Shown here: piece by piece, positions 9,056 through 17,234 of the stretch
Layout: the number at the start of each line of letters is the position of its first letter
Numbering within the stretch: the stretch's first letter is position 1
Source of the DNA: Clostridiales bacterium
Lineage (GTDB): Bacteria > Bacillota > Clostridia > Lachnospirales > Lachnospiraceae
NCBI GenBank assembly: GCA_012839295.1
Contig: DUNO01000032.1
Span: forward strand, 1-60,256
Length of the DNA stretch: 60,256 nt
Reading direction: 5' to 3'
Made by a program: the position numbers and the translations under genes
The notes under the pieces: generated by a model
Told to the model about the DNA's origin: nothing
Seen by the model: only the letters and a program-made list of their open reading frames with translations
Databases searched by the model: none

Positions 9056-9075
9056 ATATCAACACGTGTGTACAT
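9056..9075 (-). promoter_or_regulatory. LacI-type operator upstream of the sulfatase 1 operon
   Basis: ATATCAACACGTGTGTACAT contains the dyad ACACGTGT. It matches 17 of 20 bases of the site at 10155-10174 in front of the adjacent LacI gene. The position, between the LacI stop and the sulfatase start, suggests that this regulator controls the sulfatase/ABC/aldolase/isomerase operon. A TATAAA sequence lies just upstream on the minus strand (about 9074-9080). The rest of 8821-9125, an untranslated leader of about 240 bases, shows no other clear feature. Confidence 0.65.
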
Positions 9076-9125
9076 TTATAACTAAAACCCTCTTAAATAA
9101 TCGCTACTTGTTAATAATGCCTGTT

Positions 9126-10145
9126 TTAAGTACTTTCCCTTAAAATTAGATTTGTTTTAAAGGTTGCTTTTAAGTCCCCTTCACTTCCCTCAATAATCAT
9201 TTGAAGCATATTGATCGCCGCATGGCTGATCTCCTCCTGCTGCATCTCCATGGTGGTTAACTTAGGACTGCAAAACCTGCTGATGGAAGAGTTATCAAAG
9301 CCTATTACCGCTATATCTTCCGGAACTTTTAAATTCATTCTTTTAACCGCAGACATGGCCACGCAGGCCAGCATATCATTCCTTCCAAATATAGCATCTA
9401 CCTTTAATCCATTTTGAATCCTTTTTATAACCTCCGCTTCCACCTGCTCCTCTGAATAACAACCCGCTATAATCCGTTCCTCAGTAAATTCCAGCCCACT
9501 TTCAAGCATCTGGTCAGCAAAGCCACTAAGCCTTAAATCATCCATGGTGCTTTTCGTTCCCTTCGAACTAATTCTGTCTATATATAAAATATGTCTCCTG
9601 CCCTTTGCTATTAAATGCTTAACACATTCCCTTGCCCCGCTGTATAATCCCGAATTGATAATTCCTACATTCTTAGGTATATTATGATACCTCCGGTTCA
9701 TAAAGAGCACTAAAGGAATATTGGCATTTATGAATTGCTGCACATATTCATCCGGAAAGCTCGTAGAGCTTATGATAATACCATCATACTGCCGGCTGAT
9801 TACCTGGGAAACAAACTCCTGTGAATTCCGGTTGGCACATAAGGAGATCAGATACCCGTGATTATATGCAAACTTATCCATATGGCTGACAATACGGCTG
9901 AAATATTCATTTGTTATCTGATCCGCTATAAAAATAATCTGGTTGCTCCTCTTACCTTTCAAAGTCCTTGCCACATTATTGGGCCGGTAATTCAATTCCC
10001 TGATCGCCGCTTCCACGCGTTCTCTTTTATCCCTGTCAACATATCTGTTGTTATTAATCACATAAGATACGATAGTTTCGCTGACATTAGCATGTTTTGC
10101 AACATCAGCCCTTGTCACCCGTTTATTATTGGTCATTATGTGCAA
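9126..10145 (-). CDS. LacI/GalR-family regulator of the sulfatase 1 operon
   Basis: This 339-residue repressor has an N-terminal helix-turn-helix (TRADVAKHANVSETIVSYVI, about residues 8-27), a hinge segment YRPNNVARTLKG at about 53-64 and a periplasmic-binding-like effector domain thereafter (IFGRNDMLACVAM, IAVIGFDNSSISRFCSPKLTT). It would repress in the absence of an inducing sugar. It lies directly upstream of, and in the same direction as, the sulfatase operon. Nearly the same 20-bp operator occurs before both, so it probably regulates both itself and the operon. The effector is unknown but should be a sugar handled by that operon. Its own promoter is a near-consensus sigma-A site at 10185-10212. 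Confidence 0.93.
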   Translation of the reverse strand: MHIMTNNKRVTRADVAKHANVSETIVSYVINNNRYVDRDKRERVEAAIRELNYRPNNVARTLKGKRSNQIIFIADQITNEYFSRIVSHMDKFAYNHGYLISLCANRNSQEFVSQVISRQYDGIIISSTSFPDEYVQQFINANIPLVLFMNRRYHNIPKNVGIINSGLYSGARECVKHLIAKGRRHILYIDRISSKGTKSTMDDLRLSGFADQMLESGLEFTEERIIAGCYSEEQVEAEVIKRIQNGLKVDAIFGRNDMLACVAMSAVKRMNLKVPEDIAVIGFDNSSISRFCSPKLTTMEMQQEEISHAAINMLQMIIEGSEGDLKATFKTNLILREST

Positions 10146-10154
10146 TCCTTCCTT

Positions 10155-10212
10155 ATATCAACACGTATGTATATCACACTTTTCATTATAACATGTTGTT
10201 TTCATTTGTCAA
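10155..10212 (-). promoter_or_regulatory. Promoter and operator of the LacI gene
   Basis: On the minus strand TTGACA (10207-10212) and TATAAT (10185-10190) are separated by 16 bp. The operator ATATCAACACGTATGTATAT (10155-10174) begins just after the expected start point, an arrangement that blocks transcription when bound. It matches the site at 9056-9075 in 17 of 20 positions. Confidence 0.8.
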
Positions 10213-10297
10213 TACATTGTTATTAGCGGTAATATTCTTATTTTTATACATATTTATCATTGATTTTTGTGCATTATTTTATTACCCTTTGAAAAAT

Positions 10298-10333
10298 GGC
10301 AGCAATAATGCTGAATTAGCCATTCTTGCTGCC
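10298..10333 (-). terminator. Terminator of the ROK regulator gene
   Basis: GGCAGCAA (10298-10305) pairs with TTGCTGCC (10326-10333). On the minus strand the stem is followed by ATTTTTC, giving a usable U-tract downstream of the ROK gene that ends at 10378. The 36-base sequence is nearly the same as the terminator at 1307-1343, including the loop dyad around AATTAGC. The rest of 10213-10377 shows nothing else. Confidence 0.75.
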
Positions 10334-10377
10334 TACATGATCCTTAATAATGATTCGAGTGATAAAAGTCTTTATGG

Positions 10378-11583
10378 TTATTTAATAAAATACTTTTTGA
10401 TCGCTAATGCTCCCGCACCCTTCGCACCGGTCATCTGATCAAATTCAAGAAATTCTATTTCTACTTCTTTGTCATTTAGACCAAAGAGATGCTTCCTTGT
10501 CTCTGCCAATAATTGCTGCCGGTTATGCTCCAGCTTCATGATATACCCATCAACAATAACGAGTGGCGGGCTGATCAGGTTAATTACGTTGGCTAATACA
10601 GCTCCCAAATAAACAATCGCCCTGCGGACTACTTCATTTGCAAATTCATCACCGCAAATCTGTGCTTCCAGCACTTCACGCGCACTGAGCTTATCTATAT
10701 CCGGGCAAAGGCTGGTAAGCATGGTATCTCTCCCCGCCTTGGCGCCTTCCTTACACCTGCTCAGGATCGCCCTCTCACTCGCTACTTCCTCAAGGCAGCC
10801 GAAGTTGCCACAGGTCTTACATTTCGGGCCATCAATTTCTATCACCGTGTGGCCTATCTCACCGGCTCCCGCCGACTCGCCGGTTATCATGCTATTCTTG
10901 ATATAGAGCGGGCATGCCACACCATAGGAAATCATATAATATGCAAAGGTATCAGGCCGGATCTTTCCGCTAAGCAGCTCTTCGCCAATCGCCTTCGCCC
11001 TGGCGTTATTTTCAATCGTAACCGGAAGCTTTAGAACGCTCGATAAATCATTTGCAACATTTTTATTATTCCAGCCATAGGAGGTAGCCCTTCGCAGTAT
11101 TCCCTCATGACGTTCGACAAAACCGGGAAGCCCCACACCTACACCCAGAATCTTTTCATGGGCGATACCGCTGTCCTGAATCATCTGTCCTATCTTATCG
11201 CTTAGAACCCTGATGTTATCCCCATAATCTTTATTATCCGGTATATAGGCCATGGTAACCTTATACTTCCCCCTCAGATTCATTAGGCATATCGTCGTCT
11301 GGTATGCATTGATTTCGACGCCCACAACAAATCTGGCATCTTCAATGAAGTCAAGACTAACGGGCTTTCGCCCTAAACCGCGCCCATCCTCCGCATCCTC
11401 TGCCGGAATCTCATACACTAGTCCGTCCTCCATCAATGCGGCAATATTGGTTGTAATGGTCGGAGGTGTCAGGGATAGCATTTCCGCAATTTTGGAGCGT
11501 GATATCGGAGCATAATTATAAATTGCTTTCATAATCAGTGCCCTATTCTGTTGTTTTACACGTGGGAGATTATTGCCCTTCAT
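10378..11583 (-). CDS. ROK-family (XylR/NagC-like) transcriptional regulator
   Basis: This 401-residue protein has an N-terminal winged helix-turn-helix (about 15-60, SRSKIAEMLSLTPPTITTNI) and a ROK sugar-kinase-like domain. The ROK zinc motif reads CKTCGNFGCLEE near residue 255, with the preceding GEIGHTVIEIDGP. Such proteins without strict kinase residues act as sugar-responsive repressors. It lies 161 bp downstream of the GPH transporter gene but has its own promoter at 11625-11653. Its likely targets are the GPH/GH3/PGI genes and itself. The inducer is probably a hexose, pentose or glycoside; this is inferred from family and context. Confidence 0.92.
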   Translation of the reverse strand: MKGNNLPRVKQQNRALIMKAIYNYAPISRSKIAEMLSLTPPTITTNIAALMEDGLVYEIPAEDAEDGRGLGRKPVSLDFIEDARFVVGVEINAYQTTICLMNLRGKYKVTMAYIPDNKDYGDNIRVLSDKIGQMIQDSGIAHEKILGVGVGLPGFVERHEGILRRATSYGWNNKNVANDLSSVLKLPVTIENNARAKAIGEELLSGKIRPDTFAYYMISYGVACPLYIKNSMITGESAGAGEIGHTVIEIDGPKCKTCGNFGCLEEVASERAILSRCKEGAKAGRDTMLTSLCPDIDKLSAREVLEAQICGDEFANEVVRRAIVYLGAVLANVINLISPPLVIVDGYIMKLEHNRQQLLAETRKHLFGLNDKEVEIEFLEFDQMTGAKGAGALAIKKYFIK

Positions 11584-11624
11584 ATTATTTTCCTTTGCAG
11601 TTATAGGTTAAAATCTACCAAATA

Positions 11625-11653
11625 ATCATATTATAGTTTGGACAATATTTCAA
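11625..11653 (-). promoter_or_regulatory. Promoter of the ROK regulator gene
   Basis: On the minus strand TTGAAA (11648-11653) and TATGAT (11625-11630) are separated by 17 bp, about 40 bp before the ATG at 11583. A good sigma-A match. No clear operator dyad is visible in the spacer. Confidence 0.65.
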
Positions 11654-11744
11654 GACAGATTAATTCTTATCCTATGATTATATTGTATTTTAGATTTTAC
11701 TAACAAGCAAGGAATTCCAAATCAGCATAAAACTATCAATGAGA

Positions 11745-13118
11745 TTACTCCTCACGGCGGCCCGTTGTAGCAGCAATTGAGTCGAGAGCCGAAGCCACAT
11801 TATCTTTCACGTCAACGCGCCCCAATTGCTCTTGCATACTTGCCACGGTCTTCTTATCAAGATTATAAATATATGTCATGCTAATAAAGACGATAATAAG
11901 TCCTACCAGTGGCATGATAACGGAAAGGTTCTTGACACTGGTTGCATATTCCGTTGTCCATGTCGCAGTATTCTTTAAATCAAGGCCGGGAATGACAAAA
12001 GCAATCATAGCGGGAACCAACGCAGCACCAAAGCCCTGGGCCATTTTGTTGCACATGGTAAAGGTGGCATAGATGGAACCCTCTTCACGACGGCCGGTTT
12101 TGATTTCCTGGGCATCAATGCAATCAGTCATAAGTGCCCATCCGAGCATAGTAAGCATAATAGAACACGTATTTGCAAGCATTAACATTAATATCCAGAT
12201 AATAGGGCTTTTAATAGGCAGGATAAGCATCAGAATATAGATCAAAATACTTCCTAATAACGGATAACTGCACAGTTCTTTTTTTCCAAACCTCTTAACA
12301 AGATGCTTTATAAAAGGTCCCATAGCAAGCATAGGTATTACGGTCGCCACCCCAGATAACGCCGCTAATTGACCGTTTCCAAAATAAAGTTGAAAAACCA
12401 GCTGACCGAGCTGTTGACTCCCCATGATAAATACAAATACCGAAACGGATGCCAAGATTCTGCCAAGCAATGGCCTGCTTGTAAAGAACTCCTTTAACGT
12501 CCTGAAATAATTGAACTTAACATTCTCCTGTGCTGCATTACTGTGAACCCTCTCAATAGTCCATCGGTATAAAAGCTGAAAGCAGATCAGTGATAATACC
12601 CCAAGAACTGCAGCTAAAAAGAACATCTTATCACCCTGGAATGTACTTACCTGAGTACCGTCTATTGTTTCTTTCTTAAATACTAATAGCGGAATTACTA
12701 TACCAAGTATAATCCCTCCAAATACTCCCCCAAAACTCCTAAATGTTGATAATTGACTGCGTTCGATAGGATCTGCTGTAATATTTGAATTCAGTGAACC
12801 GTAAGGAACATTGACAATTGTATAACATACATCCCACACCAAATAGCCTACTACAAAAACAGCCAACTTAGCCCCATACGGAAATTCACTGGTATTTATG
12901 AAGATTATTACTCCTGAAATCGCGAGGGAAAATGAACCCCAGAATATCCAGGGACGAAACTTATCTCCATTTTTAGGAGCAATTCGGTCACATAAAGCGC
13001 CAATGATAGGATCATTGATACCATCCCATATCTTAACCAATAAAATGATTGTTGCAAAATGTAAAGGATTTATTCCAATAAATTGAGTGAAAAATATAAA
13101 TAAATAGCCAGATATCAT
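11745..13118 (-). CDS. GPH-family glycoside/cation symporter, frameshifted near the N-terminus
   Basis: The open frame encodes 457 residues of a glycoside-pentoside-hexuronide symporter. The start of helix 1 reads MISGYLFIFFTQFIG; the family motif DGINDPIIGALCDRI (about 32-46) and about 11 membrane segments are visible. It is out of frame with a short upstream frame (13115-13204) that supplies the missing N-terminus, MGKQNAKAFGWRDKIGYFLG. Adding one base to the A5/T5 run at 13120-13124 would restore one protein of about 486 residues. The gene follows GH3 by 14 bp, so it should import a beta-glycoside for that enzyme. Whether this is a real mutation, a sequencing error or a re-initiation (the stop and ATG overlap as ATGA) cannot be settled here. 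Confidence 0.85.
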   Translation of the reverse strand: MISGYLFIFFTQFIGINPLHFATIILLVKIWDGINDPIIGALCDRIAPKNGDKFRPWIFWGSFSLAISGVIIFINTSEFPYGAKLAVFVVGYLVWDVCYTIVNVPYGSLNSNITADPIERSQLSTFRSFGGVFGGIILGIVIPLLVFKKETIDGTQVSTFQGDKMFFLAAVLGVLSLICFQLLYRWTIERVHSNAAQENVKFNYFRTLKEFFTSRPLLGRILASVSVFVFIMGSQQLGQLVFQLYFGNGQLAALSGVATVIPMLAMGPFIKHLVKRFGKKELCSYPLLGSILIYILMLILPIKSPIIWILMLMLANTCSIMLTMLGWALMTDCIDAQEIKTGRREEGSIYATFTMCNKMAQGFGAALVPAMIAFVIPGLDLKNTATWTTEYATSVKNLSVIMPLVGLIIVFISMTYIYNLDKKTVASMQEQLGRVDVKDNVASALDSIAATTGRREE

Positions 13119-13204
13119 GAAAAACTCATATTACTGCCAAAATCCCCAAGAAAATAGCCTATTTTATCTCTCCAACCAAAAGCTTTTGCATTTTGTTTCC
13201 CCAT
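13115..13204 (-). pseudogene. Out-of-frame N-terminal piece of the GPH symporter gene
   Basis: ATG at 13202-13204 has an AAGGAGA ribosome site eight bases upstream and encodes 29 residues ending in GDFGSNMSFS. AFGWRDKIGYFLGDFG is the conserved GPH-family N-terminus, so this is the true start of the gene at 11745-13118. The frame stops at TGA (13115-13117), which overlaps the ATG of the main frame. One missing T in the run read as T5 on the minus strand explains the break. Confidence 0.85.
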
Positions 13205-13218
13205 ATTCGCTCTCCTTT

Positions 13219-15657
13219 TTACGATACACTGACCTTACAAGTATAACTGCGTCTTCCCATTAGCTCTCTTACTTCACCGGTAAGCTCAACTTCTTCTGTA
13301 AAGAATATATCATGGGCGCTTGTTCCGAGCATTACATCCATTTTCGTCGGCTCTACTACGAACTGCATTTCCTCATTATAGAAGCCCAGTTGACTACATG
13401 GTAGTGTAAAAGTAACTGTTTTTTCTTCACCGGGATCTAACTTAACTCTCTTAAAACCTGCCAGCTGTTGTACCGGCCGCACAACATGAGCAATTTTTGT
13501 ATGATAATATAATTGGACCACTTCATCTCCCGTGACTTTTCCAGTATTTTTCACTTTACAGCTGACCACAATTTCACCATCCGTCGGTACCTGAAGGCTA
13601 TCAAGCCTGCAATCCGACAATTTAAAATCCGTATAGCTTATACCGTGCCCAAAGCAAAATAACGGAATATCATCTTCATCTACATAGCCTCCATGGAAGA
13701 TAAAGCCATTCGCGCCGTCCCCCTTTCTTTCCGGCAGAAGATATCCTGATCCTGTACGGTGATTGTATGTAACCGGTATCTGGCCCACACTTCTTGGGAT
13801 CGTAACCGTTAATTTACCGCCAGGGTTTACCGTACCGTCCAATACATTCGTAATTACTCTGCCTGCCTGCATTCCCGGCAATGATGCCTGGATCATTGCA
13901 GAGGTATGTTCTGCTGCCCATGGCAAAGAGAAAATTCCAGGTCCATAAATAATTAATATAATCGGCTTTCCAGCCTGTGCGACCGTCTCAAGCAGCTCCT
14001 GCTGGACACCCGGAAGCTTAAGCTGGCATCTGTCTATGCCTTCACCACCTGTTACATTTACCCAGCCACTGTTTCCGCCACATGCAAATATAACAACATC
14101 ACTTTCTTTTGCGGCTTCTAAAGCAGCCTCAAACTCTTCCTTCCCTTCCGTCATAATATCGCATCCTTTAATATAGGAAACATCATACCTTTCCGACATC
14201 ATATCCTTTAAGCTGAGGCCAGCCATAGTCCTTAGTGTCGATTCCATATCCACCTCTTTTGCTAAAGCTCCCGCTTTCCCGAACGCAGCAAAGGGATTTT
14301 CTTTGTCCTTATTCTTTCTTGCTTCATCCGCCATTCCGTTGAAGTTACTTTTTTCCTGTGCATTCTTTGAGTGGTACTGCAGCATTTCAATATAAGCAGG
14401 ATAGGTATATCCACTGATGGGGTAGCGTATACTGTCAGCATGGGGTCCGATTAAAGCAACCTTCATTCCTTCCTTTAAGGGCAGAATACCATCATTCTTT
14501 AATAGTACAATTGATTTTTCCGCTATTTCTTCCGCCGTTCTATTCTTTTCCTCATTATTTAAATTACTTTTTACATTTTCAAGATTAACATAAGGATTCT
14601 CAAATAATCCATATTCAAACTTGATTGTAAGGATTCTGCGAACCGAGTCATCAACCAGGCTTTCTTCCAGCCTTCCTTCCCTTACATAGTCCGGCAGTTT
14701 TTTAAACGCATTTCCAACAGGGATTTCCGTATCCAGTCCTGCTTTTTTAGCAATCAGACCAGCCTCCTCATAAGTAGCAGCCGTATGGAAATCCGTATAC
14801 ATTTTTAGTACTCCTGCCCCATCGCTTGTAAGCATCCCTCTAAATCCCATCGTATCACGAAGTAAAGTCGTTGCAATTTTCTTATTGCCTGCAACACATT
14901 GTCCGTCGATTTCTGAATAGGAAGCCATCATGCCGCTAACATCGGCTTCCTTTGCAGCAGCTTCAAATGGAGTTGCAAAAACTTCGTACAATTCTCGGTC
15001 TGTCACTCTTGTAACGGCTGTATTAAGGCCTCCCTGTGTTTCCGAATAACCAAGAAAATGTTTTGCGATACATGCTACTCCGTTACTCTTCTCCTTTTGC
15101 ATGCCTTGGATGTAATTAATGCCCATTTGGGAGGTTAAGTAGGGATCCTCACCATAGGTTTCATAAGTCCTGCCCCATCTTGGATCTCTCGTAATGTCAA
15201 TTACCGGGCTCATCGCAGAATTAATACCGACCGCCTTGCTTTCTTCCCCTATAATCTCTGCCATTTTTTTTGCAAGCTCCGGCATCCATGTAAAACCCAC
15301 ATTCATCTGTGAAGGAAATATGGTCCCACCCACTCCCGGATAACCGCATAGGTTCTCAGACTGCAAAGCAACGGGTATTCCCAGCCTTGTCTCTTCCACA
15401 AAATAACGTTGGATCTCATTGGCGCAATATGCAATCTGTAACGGATCCTGTAATCCAAGCGTCGAAAACTGCGTAAACCTGCCGTGCCCATCTGGAAACT
15501 TTTCCTTCAGCTTTTCCTTAGAAATCCCCCTTTCCCCCATCACGCTAAAGGGTAGATCCCCACAAAGCTGGGCCGCTTTTTCTTCCAGTGTCATACGGGA
15601 TAATAAATCCTCCACCCGTTCTGAAACCGGCAGCGTACTGTCCTTATACTTCTCCAT
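13219..15657 (-). CDS. Glycoside hydrolase family 3 beta-glycosidase
   Basis: This 812-residue enzyme has the usual GH3 layout: an (alpha/beta)8 domain to about 350, an alpha/beta sandwich (about 395-600, starting VALIGPHADS) and a C-terminal fibronectin-III-like domain from about 690. The nucleophile is D279 in LTSDGAG; substrate-binding segments DPRWGRTYE (158-166) and IAKHFLGY (197-204) are present. It removes terminal beta-glucosyl or beta-xylosyl units from oligosaccharides. There is no signal peptide, so it works in the cytoplasm on sugars brought in by the GPH symporter encoded 14 bp downstream. The isomerase gene upstream may handle the product. Substrate preference (glucoside versus xyloside) is not decidable here. 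Confidence 0.93.
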   Translation of the reverse strand: MEKYKDSTLPVSERVEDLLSRMTLEEKAAQLCGDLPFSVMGERGISKEKLKEKFPDGHGRFTQFSTLGLQDPLQIAYCANEIQRYFVEETRLGIPVALQSENLCGYPGVGGTIFPSQMNVGFTWMPELAKKMAEIIGEESKAVGINSAMSPVIDITRDPRWGRTYETYGEDPYLTSQMGINYIQGMQKEKSNGVACIAKHFLGYSETQGGLNTAVTRVTDRELYEVFATPFEAAAKEADVSGMMASYSEIDGQCVAGNKKIATTLLRDTMGFRGMLTSDGAGVLKMYTDFHTAATYEEAGLIAKKAGLDTEIPVGNAFKKLPDYVREGRLEESLVDDSVRRILTIKFEYGLFENPYVNLENVKSNLNNEEKNRTAEEIAEKSIVLLKNDGILPLKEGMKVALIGPHADSIRYPISGYTYPAYIEMLQYHSKNAQEKSNFNGMADEARKNKDKENPFAAFGKAGALAKEVDMESTLRTMAGLSLKDMMSERYDVSYIKGCDIMTEGKEEFEAALEAAKESDVVIFACGGNSGWVNVTGGEGIDRCQLKLPGVQQELLETVAQAGKPIILIIYGPGIFSLPWAAEHTSAMIQASLPGMQAGRVITNVLDGTVNPGGKLTVTIPRSVGQIPVTYNHRTGSGYLLPERKGDGANGFIFHGGYVDEDDIPLFCFGHGISYTDFKLSDCRLDSLQVPTDGEIVVSCKVKNTGKVTGDEVVQLYYHTKIAHVVRPVQQLAGFKRVKLDPGEEKTVTFTLPCSQLGFYNEEMQFVVEPTKMDVMLGTSAHDIFFTEEVELTGEVRELMGRRSYTCKVSVS

Positions 15658-15724
15658 TCCTCTTCTCCTTTACTCTTTGATTTATTTATATTAAATTTTA
15701 ATTTTCCTGTCTCCATTAATCCCA

Positions 15725-16996
15725 TTATGTTCTGTCTAATTTATCCCTACCTAGTGCCTCAAACATATAACTCTTGTAATTTTCTACTCCAGGTTGGTTG
15801 AAGGGGTCAATCCCTAATATCCTCCCTGATAAATAACAGGCATATTCAAAGAAATAAATCAATTGTCCAAGGTAATATTCCTCTATCCTCGGTATCGAAA
15901 GGCAAAAGCACGGGAACCTCTCACTATGTGCCTTCCTTGTAGCATTGAATGCAATCCGGTTAATCCTGTCCAGATCCATACCTTCTAAGTATTGGAATCC
16001 ATCCAGTACATCATCCCCAGTAATTTTGATAGAAGTATCCTGCTCCTCTATCTCTAAAAAGGTTTCAAATATAATTGGCGTTCCCTCTTGGACAAACTGG
16101 CCAATGGAATGAAGATCCTCCGAGCATTCAGAAGCCACTGGGTAGATTCCCTTATTCTCTTTGCCTTCACTTTCTGCAAACAGCTGTGTCCACCACTTTG
16201 AAAAATAACGGAATCTGGGTTCAAAGAAGGACAGCATCTCTATCTGATATCCCTTTTGATTCATTAAATTTCGGAAGGCTGCGTAACGGTATGCCTCATT
16301 CTCAGTTCCTTGAATCCCACTCAATTGCTTCGCCATATCCCCTGCCCCTTGAACCAGTGCCCTGATATCGGCACCGGCAACAGCCATAGGGAACAGCCCG
16401 ACATCACTGATGGCTGAATAACGTCCTCCTACATTAACCGGAAACGTAAGAAACTGGTACCCTTCTTCCTTGCAAAGCTCTTCTAGCCGGCTTCCCTTGG
16501 TTCCTGTTGCAAAAACCCGGCTTGCTGCCGCTTCTCCATAACGTTTTTTCAGATATTGTCTGAGGATCCTAAAGGCCATTCCCGGTTCCAAGGTCTCAAA
16601 ATTCTTTGCAACTACATTAAGATAAACTGACTTATTTTCTAAATACTCCAATACCCTCTTCATCTGATACGGGGATAATGTATTACCGGCATAGAACACC
16701 TCGACCTTTCCTTGTTTGTTCAATGCCTTTATTACCGCTCTGGCTGCCTGGTTTGATCCGCCAATCCCGATCAGCACCAGAATATCCCCGTCTGCCTGAA
16801 CACGCTCCGCCTGCTTTTCAAGGAATTCCAGCTGATTCAGACCAGCCCATTCCTCAACCTCTACCCAGCCTAAGCTTTCTTCAAATTCTCTTTCCCCCAT
16901 CTGTGCCCTTTGTAGAACTTCCATATTTTCTTGTAAGCATTTTTTCAACTCTATTTCAGAAAAATATGTATATAACGCAGAATAATCTAATTTCAA
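15725..16996 (-). CDS. pgi: Glucose-6-phosphate isomerase
   Basis: This 423-residue protein has both PGI domains. Sugar-phosphate-binding segments are visible as IGIGGSNQAARAV near 76-88, the family signature VGGRYSAISDVGLFP near 200-214, and GQFVQEGTPIIFE near 300. It should interconvert glucose-6-phosphate and fructose-6-phosphate. It is somewhat shorter than the usual clostridial enzyme of about 450 residues and heads a GH3/GPH sugar operon rather than a glycolytic one, so it may be a paralogue serving that pathway. The start codon is TTG, with GGAG nine bases upstream. A strong promoter lies at 17037-17065. Confidence 0.85.
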   Translation of the reverse strand: MKLDYSALYTYFSEIELKKCLQENMEVLQRAQMGEREFEESLGWVEVEEWAGLNQLEFLEKQAERVQADGDILVLIGIGGSNQAARAVIKALNKQGKVEVFYAGNTLSPYQMKRVLEYLENKSVYLNVVAKNFETLEPGMAFRILRQYLKKRYGEAAASRVFATGTKGSRLEELCKEEGYQFLTFPVNVGGRYSAISDVGLFPMAVAGADIRALVQGAGDMAKQLSGIQGTENEAYRYAAFRNLMNQKGYQIEMLSFFEPRFRYFSKWWTQLFAESEGKENKGIYPVASECSEDLHSIGQFVQEGTPIIFETFLEIEEQDTSIKITGDDVLDGFQYLEGMDLDRINRIAFNATRKAHSERFPCFCLSIPRIEEYYLGQLIYFFEYACYLSGRILGIDPFNQPGVENYKSYMFEALGRDKLDRT

Positions 16997-17036
16997 TAGA
17001 TCTCACTCCATTCATTTATTTATTTAATTTAATTAA

Positions 17037-17065
17037 ATAATAGCATAATGCACACTTATAGTCAA
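17037..17065 (-). promoter_or_regulatory. Promoter of the pgi-GH3-GPH operon
   Basis: On the minus strand TTGACT (17060-17065) and TATTAT (17037-17042) have a 17-bp spacer. Directly after the -10 lies an AT-rich palindromic tract containing TTTAATTAAA, a possible operator for the ROK or another regulator. Confidence 0.75.
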
Positions 17066-17154
17066 TGAGATTTTATTAACCATGGACATTCTGTACATTA
17101 TAGCTAGAAACTCCACCAAAACCGTCTTAAACCAAACCTTTATATCTAGCAGTT

Positions 17155-17200
17155 TGCAAAAAAAGAACGAGCTATTATCCACCTCTCTGATAATAACTCG
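17155..17200 (-). terminator. Terminator of sulfatase 2
   Basis: CGAGCTATTATC (17168-17179) pairs with GATAATAACTCG (17189-17200), with one A-C mismatch. On the minus strand the stem is followed by TTCTTTTTTT (17157-17167). It is an intrinsic terminator 35 bp past the sulfatase stop, and separates that unit from the pgi operon. Confidence 0.85.
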
Positions 17201-17234
17201 CCTAATTTATTTTCTTAAATTGCCTATGCCTTCT

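Noticed and set aside
8811-9065. 84-codon minus-strand frame in the leader of sulfatase 1
   Set aside because: It needs a GTG start inside the operator, overlaps the sulfatase start in another frame and has no family resemblance.
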